Positions 33,801-45,534 are shown, numbered from the stretch's first letter. The stretch is DNA of 64,000 nucleotides from Serripes groenlandicus (GCA_031761405.1 JASEVX010000005.1:8866252-8930251), one strand, 5' to 3'. Program-made: numbers and translations. Notes: generated by a model from the letters alone, not told the origin.

Positions 33801-36800
33801 ATCAAGACGGAAATTCTCAGAAAAGGCGAGTTATTCTTTAGAATTATATTATAATGTTGCATCTTCCTTCGACCCTAACCAAAACATTTACACATTCTGT
33901 GGAAGACATAATACGTTTTGTTCTTCTACTTTCTATTTCAAAAGTTGAACTACTCAATCCTTGGAGAAATCCGCCTATTAGGCAATTACTCCATTATCCA
34001 CATTGTTTAAAAACTTCATCAACTACGAATGTGTCAAATGTCATCTGAATCATATCAAAGTGTTAGCATTGAGATTGTTGTTCCAAAACACAGAGGAATA
34101 TGAGAGTTGTTCTGACAAAACAGCTGCTGCAAACGACATTTGAAAACATCGAGCAATATTTCCTTTTGCCACAATGTTTTCAACACTTTTCAATAATCTT
34201 TCTTTTATTTATGGAGATTTTCTATGTATTTGCAAATATCCTATCAAAGCCGTCTGCTTCAGATTTGTTATATGTGGTAAATGGTTAAGATTAAGATTTT
34301 TGTTACAGAACGGGGTGTATGGAAGATGCTCTGAAGAATGAAGTGAAGGAGAGGCTGGAGACGGAATTCGGACCTAGCAACATCGACGAACACATCATCA
34401 AGATAAAAGAATGTTTGAATGAGAATTATCTCCTGTCTGTGTTTGAACTCGACAATACATCTGGAAGTTGCGAACTTGATATGTCCATGTTACAGGCTTT
34501 ACTTAAAGGTAATTTGATTATGTAACCTCTTTAATAGCTTGTCTGTGTTGTCACACACAACTTTTAACCTCAGGCAAAAATTGTTTAACATTTTCCTGGG
34601 AACCCTTCACATGTGTATACCAAGTCACATTCCTTTTGCTTTGAATATTATTCAGTTATCCCCCAGACGAGCGTTGACATTGATTCGCTCGCGGCACTTT
34701 TGTTTGCTATATCATAACTGCCTTGTGTATACTCTAGAGGTCACATTTAACATCCAAAGTTCATCAGAAGTTTCATCTCCTTGAAATTGATCAAACCAAG
34801 GTCACAAAGGCGAAGTTTAGAAAACTCTTTTTTTGAATTTCTATTGCCACTATATTTCACATAAATCATTAGACCAAATCTCATTCAAAACTGGCTCACA
34901 TGGGTTAAACACTAAATTACTAGCACAACCCTTGATTAATATTGTGACACTCTAGATGCTACCTTTTACATCCCATTTGCAGGAAAGTTCATCAGATACT
35001 ATTTCTCAATCAATTAAAGCTTAAGTTTGAAACCGGTTTACATGGGTTTAAAAACTGGTGCTGTATTCACTAGGTAAAATTTTGGGAAATCGTGTGAGCA
35101 CGTTAGAGCCCACAAGGAGCACATATTTTAATTTTAAATATAAATTATTTATGTAGTAACTTATTTTCAACGATTTTGTTACCATGGATACGTCTTTATC
35201 TTTCAGCTTATAAATACAATGTAACTGATCGCATTAGACTCGCTATTGAATGGAACAGGATCGATGTGGCCAAGAGTGATATTTTCAATAAAAGATTGTC
35301 GGTAAGATATGCTAACTTTGAAAGATAAACCTTTCTAAATTCATTTTAATTAGTCTGAAGCAGACGACATTTGAAAACAATGTTTTCAATGATTTAATAT
35401 TTAATAATAATACTTTTGTTCACAGAGATATTTCAAATTCAGAGTGTTTCGTTGATCTATGTTGGAAACGGAAAAACCCATATACTATATAACAATGTCA
35501 TCTTTACATTAAATGTGGAAGCCTGTTCTCTCCATTATGATTTACTTAAAAAAGGACCATCTTATAACCCTAACAACTACAGGGGTATTTCGCTTATAAA
35601 TAGTTTATGTAAAATATTTATAAATGTTCTAAGTAACAGACTTTCGACTTGGTCGGAAGATAACCAGTTATTAGATGAAGCACAAGCAGGTTTTAGAAAG
35701 CAATACAGTATTGTTGATAATACTTTTGTATTACAATCACTCACTCACTCAAAAATATCTTTCTAAAAAACGGGGTCGAATTTATTTCCTATTTATAGAT
35801 TTTGAAAAGGCATTTGACTATGTTAATCATGATAGACTATGGGATTCTCTTCAACGGCGTGGTTATAAGTGGACAAATTCTGAAAATATTTAAGTCAATG
35901 TACCAACAACTTAGTTTTAATGTTAGACCTATCAGGTTATTTTTCAAAAGCTATAACATGTAAAAGAGGTACCCGGTAAAGCTGTGGAAGCTCACCGATT
36001 ATTTTCATCCTTTTTATTAATGATTTTATTGAAAGAATGCAAAAACGGGTATTTTCGTATCTAATGAAATTGTGGAGATTATTGCCCTTCTGTTTGCAGA
36101 CGACGTTTCTTGTGTAGCCGACACTGTGGTTCGGTTACAGCAGCAGTTAAATACTATCCAAAGATATTGTCAAACAGTAGGAATGAAAATGAATTAGGTG
36201 AAACTAAAATAATTATTTTCCGCAATGGTGGTATGACAAAACAAAACGAGAAATGGTTTTATAACGGAAAAGCAATTCAAACTGTCTCCTGTTATAAATA
36301 CTTAGGTTCACACTTTACATCACGTTTATGTTGGACTAAAAGTAAACAAAATCAATCAGCACAAGCTAAAAATGCATGCTTCAGTATTTTTAGATCACAA
36401 AATAAATTTGGTTTTTTTAGTCCACAAGATGCATTCAAATTATTTGATTCGATGGTTAAACCAATTCTCTGCTTCGCGTCAGATATATGGGGCTATGAAT
36501 ATAGCCATACTATTGACAAAGTTCATATTAACTTCTGTAAACGTATACATTGTCTAAGTCAGAATACGCCGATTTCTTTGCTTTAAGCGAATGTGGTAGA
36601 TATCCTCTTGCTGTATCATATATGTCACAATGAATTAAATGCTGGCTTAAACTGACAGAAATGTCAAATACAAGATATCCAAAGCAATGTTATTCTATGC
36701 TCAGACGTCTAGATGAAAATGGCAGAAATACATGGGCGACTAAAATAAAAAGATTATTACACGAAAATGTTTTTGGGTTTGTGTGGATATCTGATGGAGT

Positions 36801-38493
36801 AGGAGATTCGTCCCAATTTCTGAATATATTTAGACAACGTTTAAAGGACTGTTCTCTCCAAGTCTTGAAACACAAATTAGGTGATTCACCAAAAGCAAAT
36901 TATTATAAAAACTTTAAATCACTATTAAATACGGAAAGATATTTATCAATCGATATGCCGTTTAATAGTCGTCGTATACTATTAAATTTCCGATGCTCAA
37001 GCCATTGCTTAAATATTGAAACGGGTAGACATAAAAAAATTGATCATAACTTACGTTTTTTTGTGATTTGTGCCTTAAACAAAACATACATGTGGTGGAG
37101 GATGGGTTCCGTTTATTGATGGTATGTCCTGCTTATAAAGAGCTCAGGACTTTATACTTCCTCGCGAAATGGAAATCATCATATCCACCAAAAGAACTAT
37201 TCAACGAAATAATGGTCCCAGACCTATGCGCATACAATCTCTTGCAAAGTTTTCGGTAGAGTCGTTTAAATTGAGGAAGTTAAGTTATACGGAAAATAAT
37301 ATAAGTTAAGCCATACATGTTTTCAATTCTGTACTTCAACCTTCTTTAGGTGATGTCACTCATGTACACTTATTTTGTAAATGAATATTTGTATAATGGG
37401 CCAGAGGCCTAGATTACTGAATAAACACATGTATTGTATTGTATATTGTATTGATTGACTTTCTGTCCATGCTTTAGTACGGAGAGGATAATATGCACAC
37501 ATTATCAACATTGTCAGATTAAACTAAACAGTATCAAGGAAATGTGGTTTTGTAACTCTTTCTATAAGCTATTTCTTATTTTGGGTGGGGTAGATATTTA
37601 TTAATAATGGTAATTATTAAAGTCCAACACTTAATTAAAATGTTTTAGGCGGCACCCTCACAAGTTCTGATCGTTCTCTCCATAAACATTTGTGCTTGAG
37701 CAGCCCTATAATCTTTCAACAAATTCCAGAGTAATAAATTAGTTAATTTTAATTTTTCAGTATGACGAATAAAACCTAGCTCTTGGCTAACAAACATAAA
37801 ACAGTACAGTGTCTAAAAAACTAAAGCTCTCTACCCTGTCGCTTCTGCAACAGATGCCAGTTTTAAAAAAAATGTGGAAAGAGAAATAATTGCTCAATGT
37901 TATTTAATCCCTTTTTTCTGGTTTAACATATTTCCTTAAATGTTTTATTTAATACATCAGCACATTAGCAAGACCACATTTTATTATGTCAATAGCGTGA
38001 TAGAATGACATCAACATGTATGACACTGCGTAGGTCTTCCCCAAATGTATAACATCGATACATTGCTGTTTTATATTTCCATATATTTAATCATGGGTAA
38101 TAGTAAAATGTTGAAATTGAAAAAAAAATGAAAATATAGGAAGTTGCATATCTGTATTATTAATCAAAGATACTTCATTAGAGAATCAAATAGAAGGTCC
38201 CCCCATCTATGGGAAAAGTTACAAGTTGACATTTGCCAAGAGTGTAGATCCAGATAATGCTGTGAATCTGCACGGTGAGATTAAGATCTACATTGTTCAA
38301 ATATTACTTACACCAAGCTTATTAGAGGCTTCAGTTAACTTATGTTGATCCTAATTAGACCAATCAGATGTGCAGGATGATGCTGTTGGCCATACAGTTA
38401 AACAGGACAGAATTTGTAGAACTGTTAATGGATAATACAGTCAGTTCACGAGAGTTCCTCACCATCGAACGACTACTTACACTTTATAATGAG
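30811..38493 (+). CDS. TRPM-family cation channel, N-terminal cytoplasmic exons (partial gene)
   Basis: Seven exons join in frame: 30811-30991, 31924-32054, 32817-32988, 33636-33825, 34309-34508, 35207-35301, 38368-38493. Phases agree at all six junctions. The product covers the SLOG/LSDAT and melastatin homology regions typical of TRPM channels: SLLISVTGGAGNFKMSKRLE, AWIITGGAHAGVMEQVGEAV, TIGIVPKGLE, YSHFIRV, VLLVLGGGIDTLKTVHAALK, TPVVIVKGSGRMADILAYAY, then ankyrin-like LAIEWNRIDVAKSDIF and NRTEFVELLMDN with FLTIERLLTLYNE. TRPM proteins are membrane cation channels; this cytosolic part binds regulators such as ADP-ribose-like ligands in some members. The intron after 33825 uses a GC donor (AAAAG then GCGAGT), the only choice that keeps the frame. 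The last intron holds a LINE. Earlier exons and everything from later MHRs to the pore were not found. Which TRPM subtype it is cannot be told. Confidence 0.85.
31008..31876. repeat. TRPM intron 1: two palindrome-family copies and a SINE family C piece
   Basis: Palindrome copies at 31008-31216 (AACCCTTTCCCACATCCACA ... TTTTGTCACAATGTTTTCAA, AAGCTGTCTGCTTCAGAGGC) and 31660-31876. The first starts 17 bases after the exon 1 donor. Between them, 31490-31648 is a 5'-truncated SINE: GGGCTAACAGTCTATGTAGA, TGTTGTGTGGAGTACTGGTG, GTGATATGACTGAGAAATTT, AAAACGGCGTTAAACCCC and the tail AATCAATCAATCA. The same body occurs on the minus strand at 62110-62280. Confidence 0.75.
32130..32760 (+). repeat. TRPM intron 2: palindrome-family copy and SINE family A
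   Basis: A palindrome copy at 32190-32370 (ACATTGTGGCAAAACGAAAA, CACATAATGAGCTATCTTGC, TTTGACACAATG). The SINE at 32560-32750 has CCAAGACTTTAAAATGGTAA, TGATGACTTTCCTTCCTTAG, CGCTCAGAG, AGTACTAGTAATGTAACCAG, GAAACGCCATAATATAACTG, AAATTTTGTTGAAAGTGGCA, and tail TAAATAAAAGCAACAA. Confidence 0.75.
34510..35200. other. TRPM intron 5, no gene
   Basis: AT-rich with a stretch (34640-34850: ATACCAAGTCACATTCCTTT, TCTAGAGGTCACATTTAACA, ACCAAGGTCACAAAGG) that looks like an old dispersed repeat, but no second copy was found here. Confidence 0.35.
35530..37455 (+). pseudogene. 5'-truncated non-LTR retrotransposon (LINE) in TRPM intron 6
   Basis: Reverse transcriptase motifs appear in broken frames: KKGPSYNPNNYRGISLINSL and EAQAGFRKQ (35545-35700), FLFIDFEKAFDYVNHDRLW (35788-35850), LFADDV (36093-36110, the F-A-D-D catalytic box), then YKYLGSHF of the thumb. 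The C-terminal part follows (36661-37259) with VEDGFRLLMVCPAYKELR, a conserved end block of several LINE clades. At least four frame breaks and stops make it inactive. The 3' end is TAAACACATGTATTGTATTG with TATTGTATTG repeats at 37435-37455, a typical variable tail. The 5' part (endonuclease) is missing. It lies in sense with the host gene. Confidence 0.87.
37456..38367. other. TRPM intron 6, distal part
   Basis: AT-rich sequence, with a palindrome-family remnant at 37836-37935 (CTACCCTGTCGCTTCTGCAA ... AAGAGAAATAATTGCTCAAT). An exon-like open stretch (38203-38274) was considered and rejected. Confidence 0.4.
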
Positions 38494-38740
38494 GTAACAA
38501 ACACTTTTATTCCGAATTTAGTACTTTGGTTTTAGAATGTGCATCAGTTTCATGCCTTATTTTTCTTCGAATCTGAAACATCGTTTTAAGAAGGTAAATA
38601 ACAAACCAAAATTGTTTTGGACAAGATAGTTGTAAATATAATGAAGGGCCTTTTGGAAAGGAGAAAACATTGATGAATAGAGTTGTCCGTATTGTCTTAG
38701 CGCCATGCCGGATTTGGTGAAATACCTATATAAGTGTAAA

Positions 38741-41175
38741 GCATAGCACTAGTAAAACCAATGTAGAGGTATTTGTATCCAGTGTAGAACCAGTGTCGAG
38801 GTAATTGTATCAAGTGTAGAACCAGAGGAGAGGTAATTATATCAAGTGTAGAACCAGTGTAGAGGTAATTGTATCAAGTGTAGAACCAGTGTAGAGGTAA
38901 TTGTCTCAAGTGTAGAACCAGTGTAGAGGTAATTGTATCAAGTGTAGAACCAGTGTAGAGGTAATTGTATCAAGTGTAGAACCAGTGTAGAGGTAATTGT
39001 ATCAAGTGTAGAACCAGAGTAGATGTAATTTTGTTAAGTGGTGAACCAGACTAGAGGTATTTATATCAAGCGTAGAACCAGAGTAGAGGTAACTTGGCCA
39101 AGTGTAGAACCAGTGTCGAGGTAATTGTATCAAGTGTAGAACCAGTGTAGCGGTACTTTTGTTAAGTGGTGAACCAGACTAGAGGTATTTATATCAAGCG
39201 TAGAACCAGAGTAGAGGTAAATTTGCCAAGTGTAGAACCAGTGTAGAGGTAATTGTATCAAGTGTAAACACAGTGTAGAGGTAATTGTATCAAGTTCAGA
39301 ACAAGTGTAGAGGGAATTTAATCAAGTGTGGAACCAGTGTAGAGCTAACTGTATCAAGTGTAGAACCAGTGTAGTGGTAATTGTATCAAGTGTATGACCA
39401 GTGTAGAGGTAATTGTATCAAGTGTAGAACCAGTGTAAAGGTAAGTGTATCAAGTGTAAAAACAGTGTAGATGTAATTGTATCAAGTGTAGAACCAGTGT
39501 AGAGGAAATTTAATCAAGTGTGGAACCAGTGTAGAGCTAACTGTATCAAGTGTGGAACAAGTGTAAGGGTAACTGTATCAAGTGTGTAACAAGTATAGTG
39601 TTAATTGTATCAAGTGTAGAACCAGTGTAGTGGTAATTGTATCAAGTGTATGACCAGTGTAGAGGTAATTGTATCAAGTGTATAACCAGTGTAGAGGTAA
39701 TTTTGTTAAGTGGTGAACCAGACTAGAAGTATTTATATCAAGCGTAGAACCAGAGTAGAGGTAATTTTGCCAAGTGTAGAACCAGTGTAGAGGTATTTGT
39801 ATCGAGTGTAGAACCAGTGTAGAGGTAATTGTTTCAAACTTAGAACAAGTGTAGAGGTATTTGTTTCAAGCGTATAACCAGAGTAGAGGTAAATTTGCCA
39901 AGTGTAGAACCAGTGTAGAGGTAATTGTATCAAGTGTAGAACAAGTGTAGAGGTAATTGTATCAAGTGTATTATCAGTGTAGATGTAACTGTATCAAGTG
40001 TAGAACTAATGTAAGGGTAATTGTATCAAGTGTAGAACAAGTATAGAGGTAATGGTATCAAGTGTAGAACCAGTGTAGAGGTAATTATATCAAGTGTAGA
40101 ACTAGTGTAGAGGTAATTGTATCAAGTGTAGAACCGGTATATCGGTAATTGTATCAAGTGTATAACCAGTGTAGAGTTAATTGTATCAGGTTAAAACCAG
40201 TGTAGATGTAATTGTATCAAGTGTATAACCAGTGTAGAGGTATTTGTATCAAGTGTAGAACCAATGTAGAGGTAATTGTATCAAGTGTATATCCAATGTA
40301 AAGGTAATTGTATCAAGTGTATGACCAGTGTAGAGGTAATTGTGTAGAACCAGTATAGCGGTAATTGTATCAAGTGTGGAACCAGTGTAGAGCTAACTGT
40401 ATCAAGTGTGGAACCAGTGTAGAGCTAACTGTATCAAGTCTGGAACAAGTGTAAGGGTAACTGTATCAATTGTGTAACAAGTGTAGTGTTAATTGTATCA
40501 AGTGTAGAACCAGTGTAGAGGTAATAGTATCAAGTGTAGAAGCAGTGTAGAGGTAATTGTATCAATTTTATAACCAGTGTAGAGGTATTTGTATCAAGTT
40601 TAGAACCAGTGTAGAGGTAATTGTATCAAGTGTAGAACCAGTGTAGAGGTATTTGTGTAGAACCAGTGAAGTGGTAATTGTATCAAGTGTATGACCAGTG
40701 TAGTGGTAATTGTATCAAGTGTAGAACCCGTGTAGAGGTAATTGTATCAAGTGTAGAACCAGTGTAGAGGTATTTGTGTAGAACCAGTGAAGTGGTAATT
40801 GTATCAAGTGTATGACCAGTGTAGAGGTATTTGTATCAAGTTTAGAACCAGTGTAGAGGTAATTGTATCAAGTGTAGAACCAGTGTAGAGGTATTTGTGT
40901 AGAACCAGTGAAGTGGTAATTGTATCAAGTGTATGAACAGTGTAGTGGTAATTGTATCAAGTGTATGACCAGTGTAGTGGTAATTGTATCAAGTGTAGAA
41001 CCCGTGTATAGGTAATTGTATCAAGTGTAGAACCAGTGCAGTGGTATTTGTATCAAGTGTAGAAACTGTGTAGAGGTAATGGTTTCAATTGAAGAAACGG
41101 TATAGCGGTAATTGTATCAAGTGTATAACCAGTGTAGTGGTTATTGTATCAGGTTAGAATCAGTGTAGAGGTATG
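38741..41175. repeat. Minisatellite, 32-bp unit, + orientation, about 75 copies
   Basis: Unit GTAGAACCAGTGTAGAGGTA, ATTGTATCAAGT, with internal echo GTGTAGA. Variants include GGTGAACCAGACTAGAGGTA and GTATGACCAGTG. The very same unit, in the opposite orientation, forms the 5.6-kb array at 52440-58070. Confidence 0.95.
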
Positions 41176-41991
41176 TAACAGATCATCTTTCTACCCGTTG
41201 CTATTCACTAGATGTGGAACGTGAATATACCCGTCATATTTTTTTTCTTTTAATTATTAAATTTTATTAAATTCTATAAAAAAATTAAATATCCCAGATA
41301 ATTAAATTTTAAAATCGTAATGAATATATTGATAAAGAACCTTTTTTTCTTCATTTTATTCAAACCATCCGAATATTAATATCTTTAAAAATAGATATTT
41401 ACCAAATATGATATAAACATGATCAAACAGTTTTAATGAGATTGAAAGTGGTTATGAAAAGGTATACTTAAAACAGAACTCTATATTTTACACCAAACAC
41501 AGAAAAATAAATAACAATAACATATATACATTATATACAAACTTGTCTGTCTCATTCGACCCAACTCTAAATATTAAAAGGAATACATTTTGAACATAAG
41601 TAAACAATTTGACAATTAATATTAATTAAAAACACACACACCGAAAGAAGCTTAATTATTCTAAAATATCTTTTACAATATTAACAATTCTTGTGACACA
41701 TAAGTTAAACAAATGTTTCACAATTAATAATCTGATATTAAATATATATGGTGAATTTTTCCAACACAAATTCATCCTAACTATGCTTTACCAACGTTAA
41801 AAGATTAAGTGTATTTAAAGGCTAAAATGATCCTTTTCCATCTAACTTTGTCGCATTGTTGTACTTTTTATCCCATTATGAATTAATTCCTTTCTTGAAA
41901 AGTGTGTCGTGTTTAACATTTTCTTTAGACGGAACCATGTTAAAATACCGATTTTAACTGAAGTTGGGACTGGTAAATTAACTTTTGTCAG
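41176..41991. other. AT-rich stretch between minisatellite and env relic
   Basis: No gene. As the 3' flank of the minus-strand env it could contain an LTR: on the minus strand a purine run AGATGGAAAAGGA (about 41850) resembles a polypurine tract, but no TG...CA boundary could be fixed. Confidence 0.3.
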
Positions 41992-43949
41992 TTAATTAAC
42001 CAATGAAATATGGCTTGTATTAAGTCGTATTTCTGGACGTAAAACTCCTATTAGCTCTTCAATTTGTATAATTGGATAAGCTCTGATGTCCAATTCTGTC
42101 GGACATGATGGAATTTTAATTATTTGTAAATCTACACAGTTTAACCCATTCGAAATATGGACATTAATGTAATTTGATAAGTTTCCGTTTGTTTGTTGCA
42201 CTTTCCTCAAAATTAATGATGCTAAAACCAGATGTATAACTAATATGATCAAAATGAAATGCTCATATTTTAGATTCGTATGTATATCGTTGAGAAATGT
42301 AACATACGGACTTTCCGTTGTTGTTGTCATGTATTTGAGTTCTATTGCAGTAACAGGTCTTATTAACGTGGTTGCTAAGATCAACATATTGAGTATCCTA
42401 TATACTATAACAATACACAATGTATTTATTATTGTCAATATCACACCACATATTGATATGATCTTATAGACAGACGAATAGTAACTCCAGTTTGATTCCT
42501 TCATCAAACATCGATTCGGCTAAATTTGCAAAAACATATTCATTCTTCTTTGCTTTTTCTGCAATATATTTCAATGAGATTTCTATGCGTTTCGACTTCG
42601 CATGAATTTCCCTTAATTTATACTCAAACAGACGATACCCTGGTAGCTTAATTCCATCGGGGCTTATACCCGTGTCATTTTTTATCAATTCGTTTATGAT
42701 TGTGTCATAAAAAAGTGTTTGAAATACTGCATGTTAATCGGATTTATAATTGAACTTCGTGAGTTAAAAGTATATCGCATCGCGAAAAGTGCAAAGCCAT
42801 AACGTGTGTTGAGGTGATCAAACTACATCCACACGGCAATTTAATTAAACAAAATTTAAAATCCGAAAGGCGTGATACATTTCGGCCTTTACAATCTAAA
42901 CTTATATAAGTTTGTTGATATGCCAGCATTTTATTGAAATTAAACATATCAATTTTGGTTTAATCATTTGATCAACCATTTTATGGTCACACAGTTTATT
43001 CACTCTAGTGATATTTTCATAAAGAAACAATTCCAAATACAGTTGTTTGTTTTGGGCGATTGTAATGCTATATTCATTTCGCATTACATAAAATTCGCCA
43101 TTTGTACGCATCGCTTTAGAAATTTGATTTGTTATCTGCTAATGAAAAGTATAGATCTTCTTTGTTTATTATGAAATACCGTGGATTTTCTGTAAAAATA
43201 CTGGCGTCTGAATCATTAAAAATATCATTTAAAGGAATAGGGAATTGAAATATATCATATATCTCAAAATTTCTCTTACGTACAATCGGAACACTTATGC
43301 TTATATATATCACATTTTTATGTCGACCATAAATAAACTTTGCATTTTGGTAATAATAGGAGGCATCTTTCGAAAGTAGCTGAAACGAATCAAAGTCGGT
43401 CAATAAAACATTCGAAATGTTATTTAATACCGTTGTAAACGTTCCGCCGGAATAATGAAAGATGACAGTTTACCAGAATTTAAAATGTGTATGCCTTTTA
43501 AAGACTGTTAATGTTTGCTCTTGCCTTTGCAAACTTTTCTGTAAACCTCAAAATTATACTTTCTGTTACCTTATGCAAGTGGTCATTTTTGTCCACTTCC
43601 TTCAAAATTTCATCTATGATATTCTTATCGCTTACCACGAATACGTCAAAATTTCCAGTTCTTCATTTACGTGTTGTATGAAACTGGAAAGATCATTTTT
43701 TGATTGACTAAACAAATGCGTAATATTATTCAACGTATTCGTCATAATATTTATGTGTCTACGTAACACTCCCAACTGAGAAGTTGTTGCTACACCGAAC
43801 AGTGTTGAACAAAAATCACCTACGAAACCAAGAATATGATTTCTTTTCGTTTGCCTTTTGAAATGTAGCAATGGAACTATGCCTTCAATTGTTTGAAACA
43901 TGTGAGTAGCATCCTGATTTAAATGTTTATCTCTATTGATATTGGACAA
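41992..43949 (-). pseudogene. Envelope-like relic of an LTR retroelement (baculovirus F / errantivirus type)
   Basis: Minus-strand fragments in several frames (43949-43632, 43403-43116, 43111-42902, 42947-42744, 42688-42464, 42507-41992) together resemble an insect-type fusion envelope. The first has a furin-like site (KRQTKRN) followed by a hydrophobic fusion-peptide-like start and LFGVAT, as in the F-like proteins of errantiviruses. The last has two hydrophobic spans (around VILTIINTLCIVIV and FILIILVIHLVLASLIL), the second a likely C-terminal anchor. Frameshifts and stops separate the parts, so it is not functional. The signal peptide and most of the region before the cleavage site are absent; the sequence upstream ends near the assembly gap at 44061. 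Confidence 0.65.
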
Positions 43950-44060
43950 CCTTTCTCTGAGTAGTAATTATATTTACATAATGAAACCCCACTAAACAGT
44001 TTTGTCGTATAATGAATCACTAAGTCAATACACAGCTACTGGTTTCAAGATATCCTTTTA

Positions 44061-44260
44061 NNNNNNNNNNNNNNNNNNNNNNNNNNNNNNNNNNNNNNNN
44101 NNNNNNNNNNNNNNNNNNNNNNNNNNNNNNNNNNNNNNNNNNNNNNNNNNNNNNNNNNNNNNNNNNNNNNNNNNNNNNNNNNNNNNNNNNNNNNNNNNNN
44201 NNNNNNNNNNNNNNNNNNNNNNNNNNNNNNNNNNNNNNNNNNNNNNNNNNNNNNNNNNNN
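44061..44260. other. Assembly gap (200 N)
   Basis: The run of exactly 200 N suggests a gap of set, unknown length. It lies between the integrase C-terminal part of one element and the env relic. Joins across it must be treated as scaffolding, not as sequence. Confidence 1.
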
Positions 44261-44523
44261 GCCCGTTTGTTATAGTATATCTTCTGTCTAGACTTTGCCT
44301 TACTTAACTCATCCTGTGCCATCTTACATGTCTCTTCGAGTCGCTCACGTAAATCTATTACGTACTGGTATGTCAATTTCACTTCAACATCATTGACCTC
44401 GCCAGACCATAACTCTTTCAAAATGCTCAACGGTCCTCTGACCGTCCGGCCATAGAGTAATTCAAATGGGGAAAAACCCCAGACTTTCCTGTGGCACTTC
44501 CCTATACGCAAATAACGCAGCAT
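44261..44523 (-). pseudogene. Gypsy integrase, C-terminal part
   Basis: The frame reads WGFSPFELLYGRTVRGPLSI, then LKELWSGEV and a coiled helix (LRERLEETCKMAQDELSKAK, SRQKIYYNKR) before the gap. S-P-F-E-L-L-Y-G-R is the standard end block of Ty3/gypsy integrase cores. It is one frameshift away from the catalytic core at 44532-44969. Confidence 0.85.
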
Positions 44524-44531
44524 TAATGTAC

Positions 44532-44969
44532 TTATCCCAATCCTTGGGGCCTCTCGCTACACATACGCTTAATCATCCGTTTCAATGTTCCATTAAACTT
44601 TTCCACCAATCCGTTACACATTGGGTGGTATGGCGTTGTAGTCAACTGACGTAAGGATAAAAGTCTACTTACCTCAGCCATCATCTTAGATGTGAACTGT
44701 GATCCCATGTCCGTCAACATCTCCTCTGGTATTCCTAGTCTACTGAACATATCGACCAATGCTTCCGCTACTCGTTCAGTCTCAATCCCTGGTAAAGCCA
44801 CGGCTTCCGGATACCTTGTAGCATAATCTACCATGACTAAAATGTACCTGTTTTTCCTGTCTGTCATTGGTTCGATTGGTCCTACTAAATCAACTGCTAC
44901 ACGCTTAAAAGGCGTTTCGATTAATGGCATCTCTCCTAATGGTACTTTTTGAACCTTACCTTTTGGCAT
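44532..44969 (-). pseudogene. Gypsy integrase catalytic core
   Basis: The DDE residues are seen in VAVDLVGPIEP, EEMLTDMGSQFTSKMMAEVS and NGLVEKFNGTLKRMIKRM. A-T-R-Y-P-E-A-V-A-L-P is the usual block between the first two acidic residues. Overlap with the 45534-44956 frame indicates a frameshift near 44960 between the zinc-binding part and the core. Confidence 0.9.
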
Positions 44970-45534
44970 CGTTTCGTTGACATATATCGCATGATCTACA
45001 ATACCGACTGACTTCCGAACAAACCCCTGACCAATAGAACTCTGCTAATGCTCTGTCCCTAGTTTTCCGTATACCTAAATGCCCTGCCATCAATGACTCA
45101 TGTGCTATCTTTAACACCGCTTCCCGACACGTCTTAGGAACAACTAACTGATAAGACTGCTTCCGATTAGGAAATTCAAATTCCCTATACAATAGTTTGT
45201 TCTTAAACAGATACCTTACCTGTCCGCCCCCTTTGCAATTATGAAAAGTTCTTTCATTCGCCTTTTCTCTCGTCTTCGACAGAGTTTCATCTGCCATCTG
45301 CAGGTCGCGGTATTCTGGTTGCGATATATCTAAAATCTTACCTGGAACATGTAATTTCCTGTATGGTTTAGGATTTTGTTCTGTTTGCGACCGAGTCTGC
45401 ATTGCATTTGATACATCTCCGGGTTCCGGATATTTCGCGCCTGTAATGTTACCTACAACTAAATCATAGAGTGGAGTGTCTATACATAACGCCTCCGTTA
45501 TACCCTCATAATACGGAGTCTTCACCTCTATCAT
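44956..45534 (-). pseudogene. Protease C-terminal end fused directly to integrase zinc-binding domain
   Basis: The frame begins with a protease-like end (TPLYDLVVGNITGAKYPEP), a linker (NAMQTRSQTEQ), then YLFKNKLLYREF, QLVVPKTCREAVLKIAHESL, MAGHLGIRKTRDRALAEFYW and YCRSCDICQR. His-x6-His and Cys-x2-Cys form the HHCC zinc site. There is no room for RT and RNase H: about 40 codons separate the protease end from the integrase start. Confidence 0.85.

Noticed and set aside
38203..38274. Possible TRPM exon (reads GPPIYGKSYKLTFAKSVDPD in one frame)
   Set aside because: The required phase 0 after the 35207-35301 exon gives a stop; the only open frame does not fit the neighbours, while direct splicing from 35301 to 38368 keeps the frame and the family pattern.
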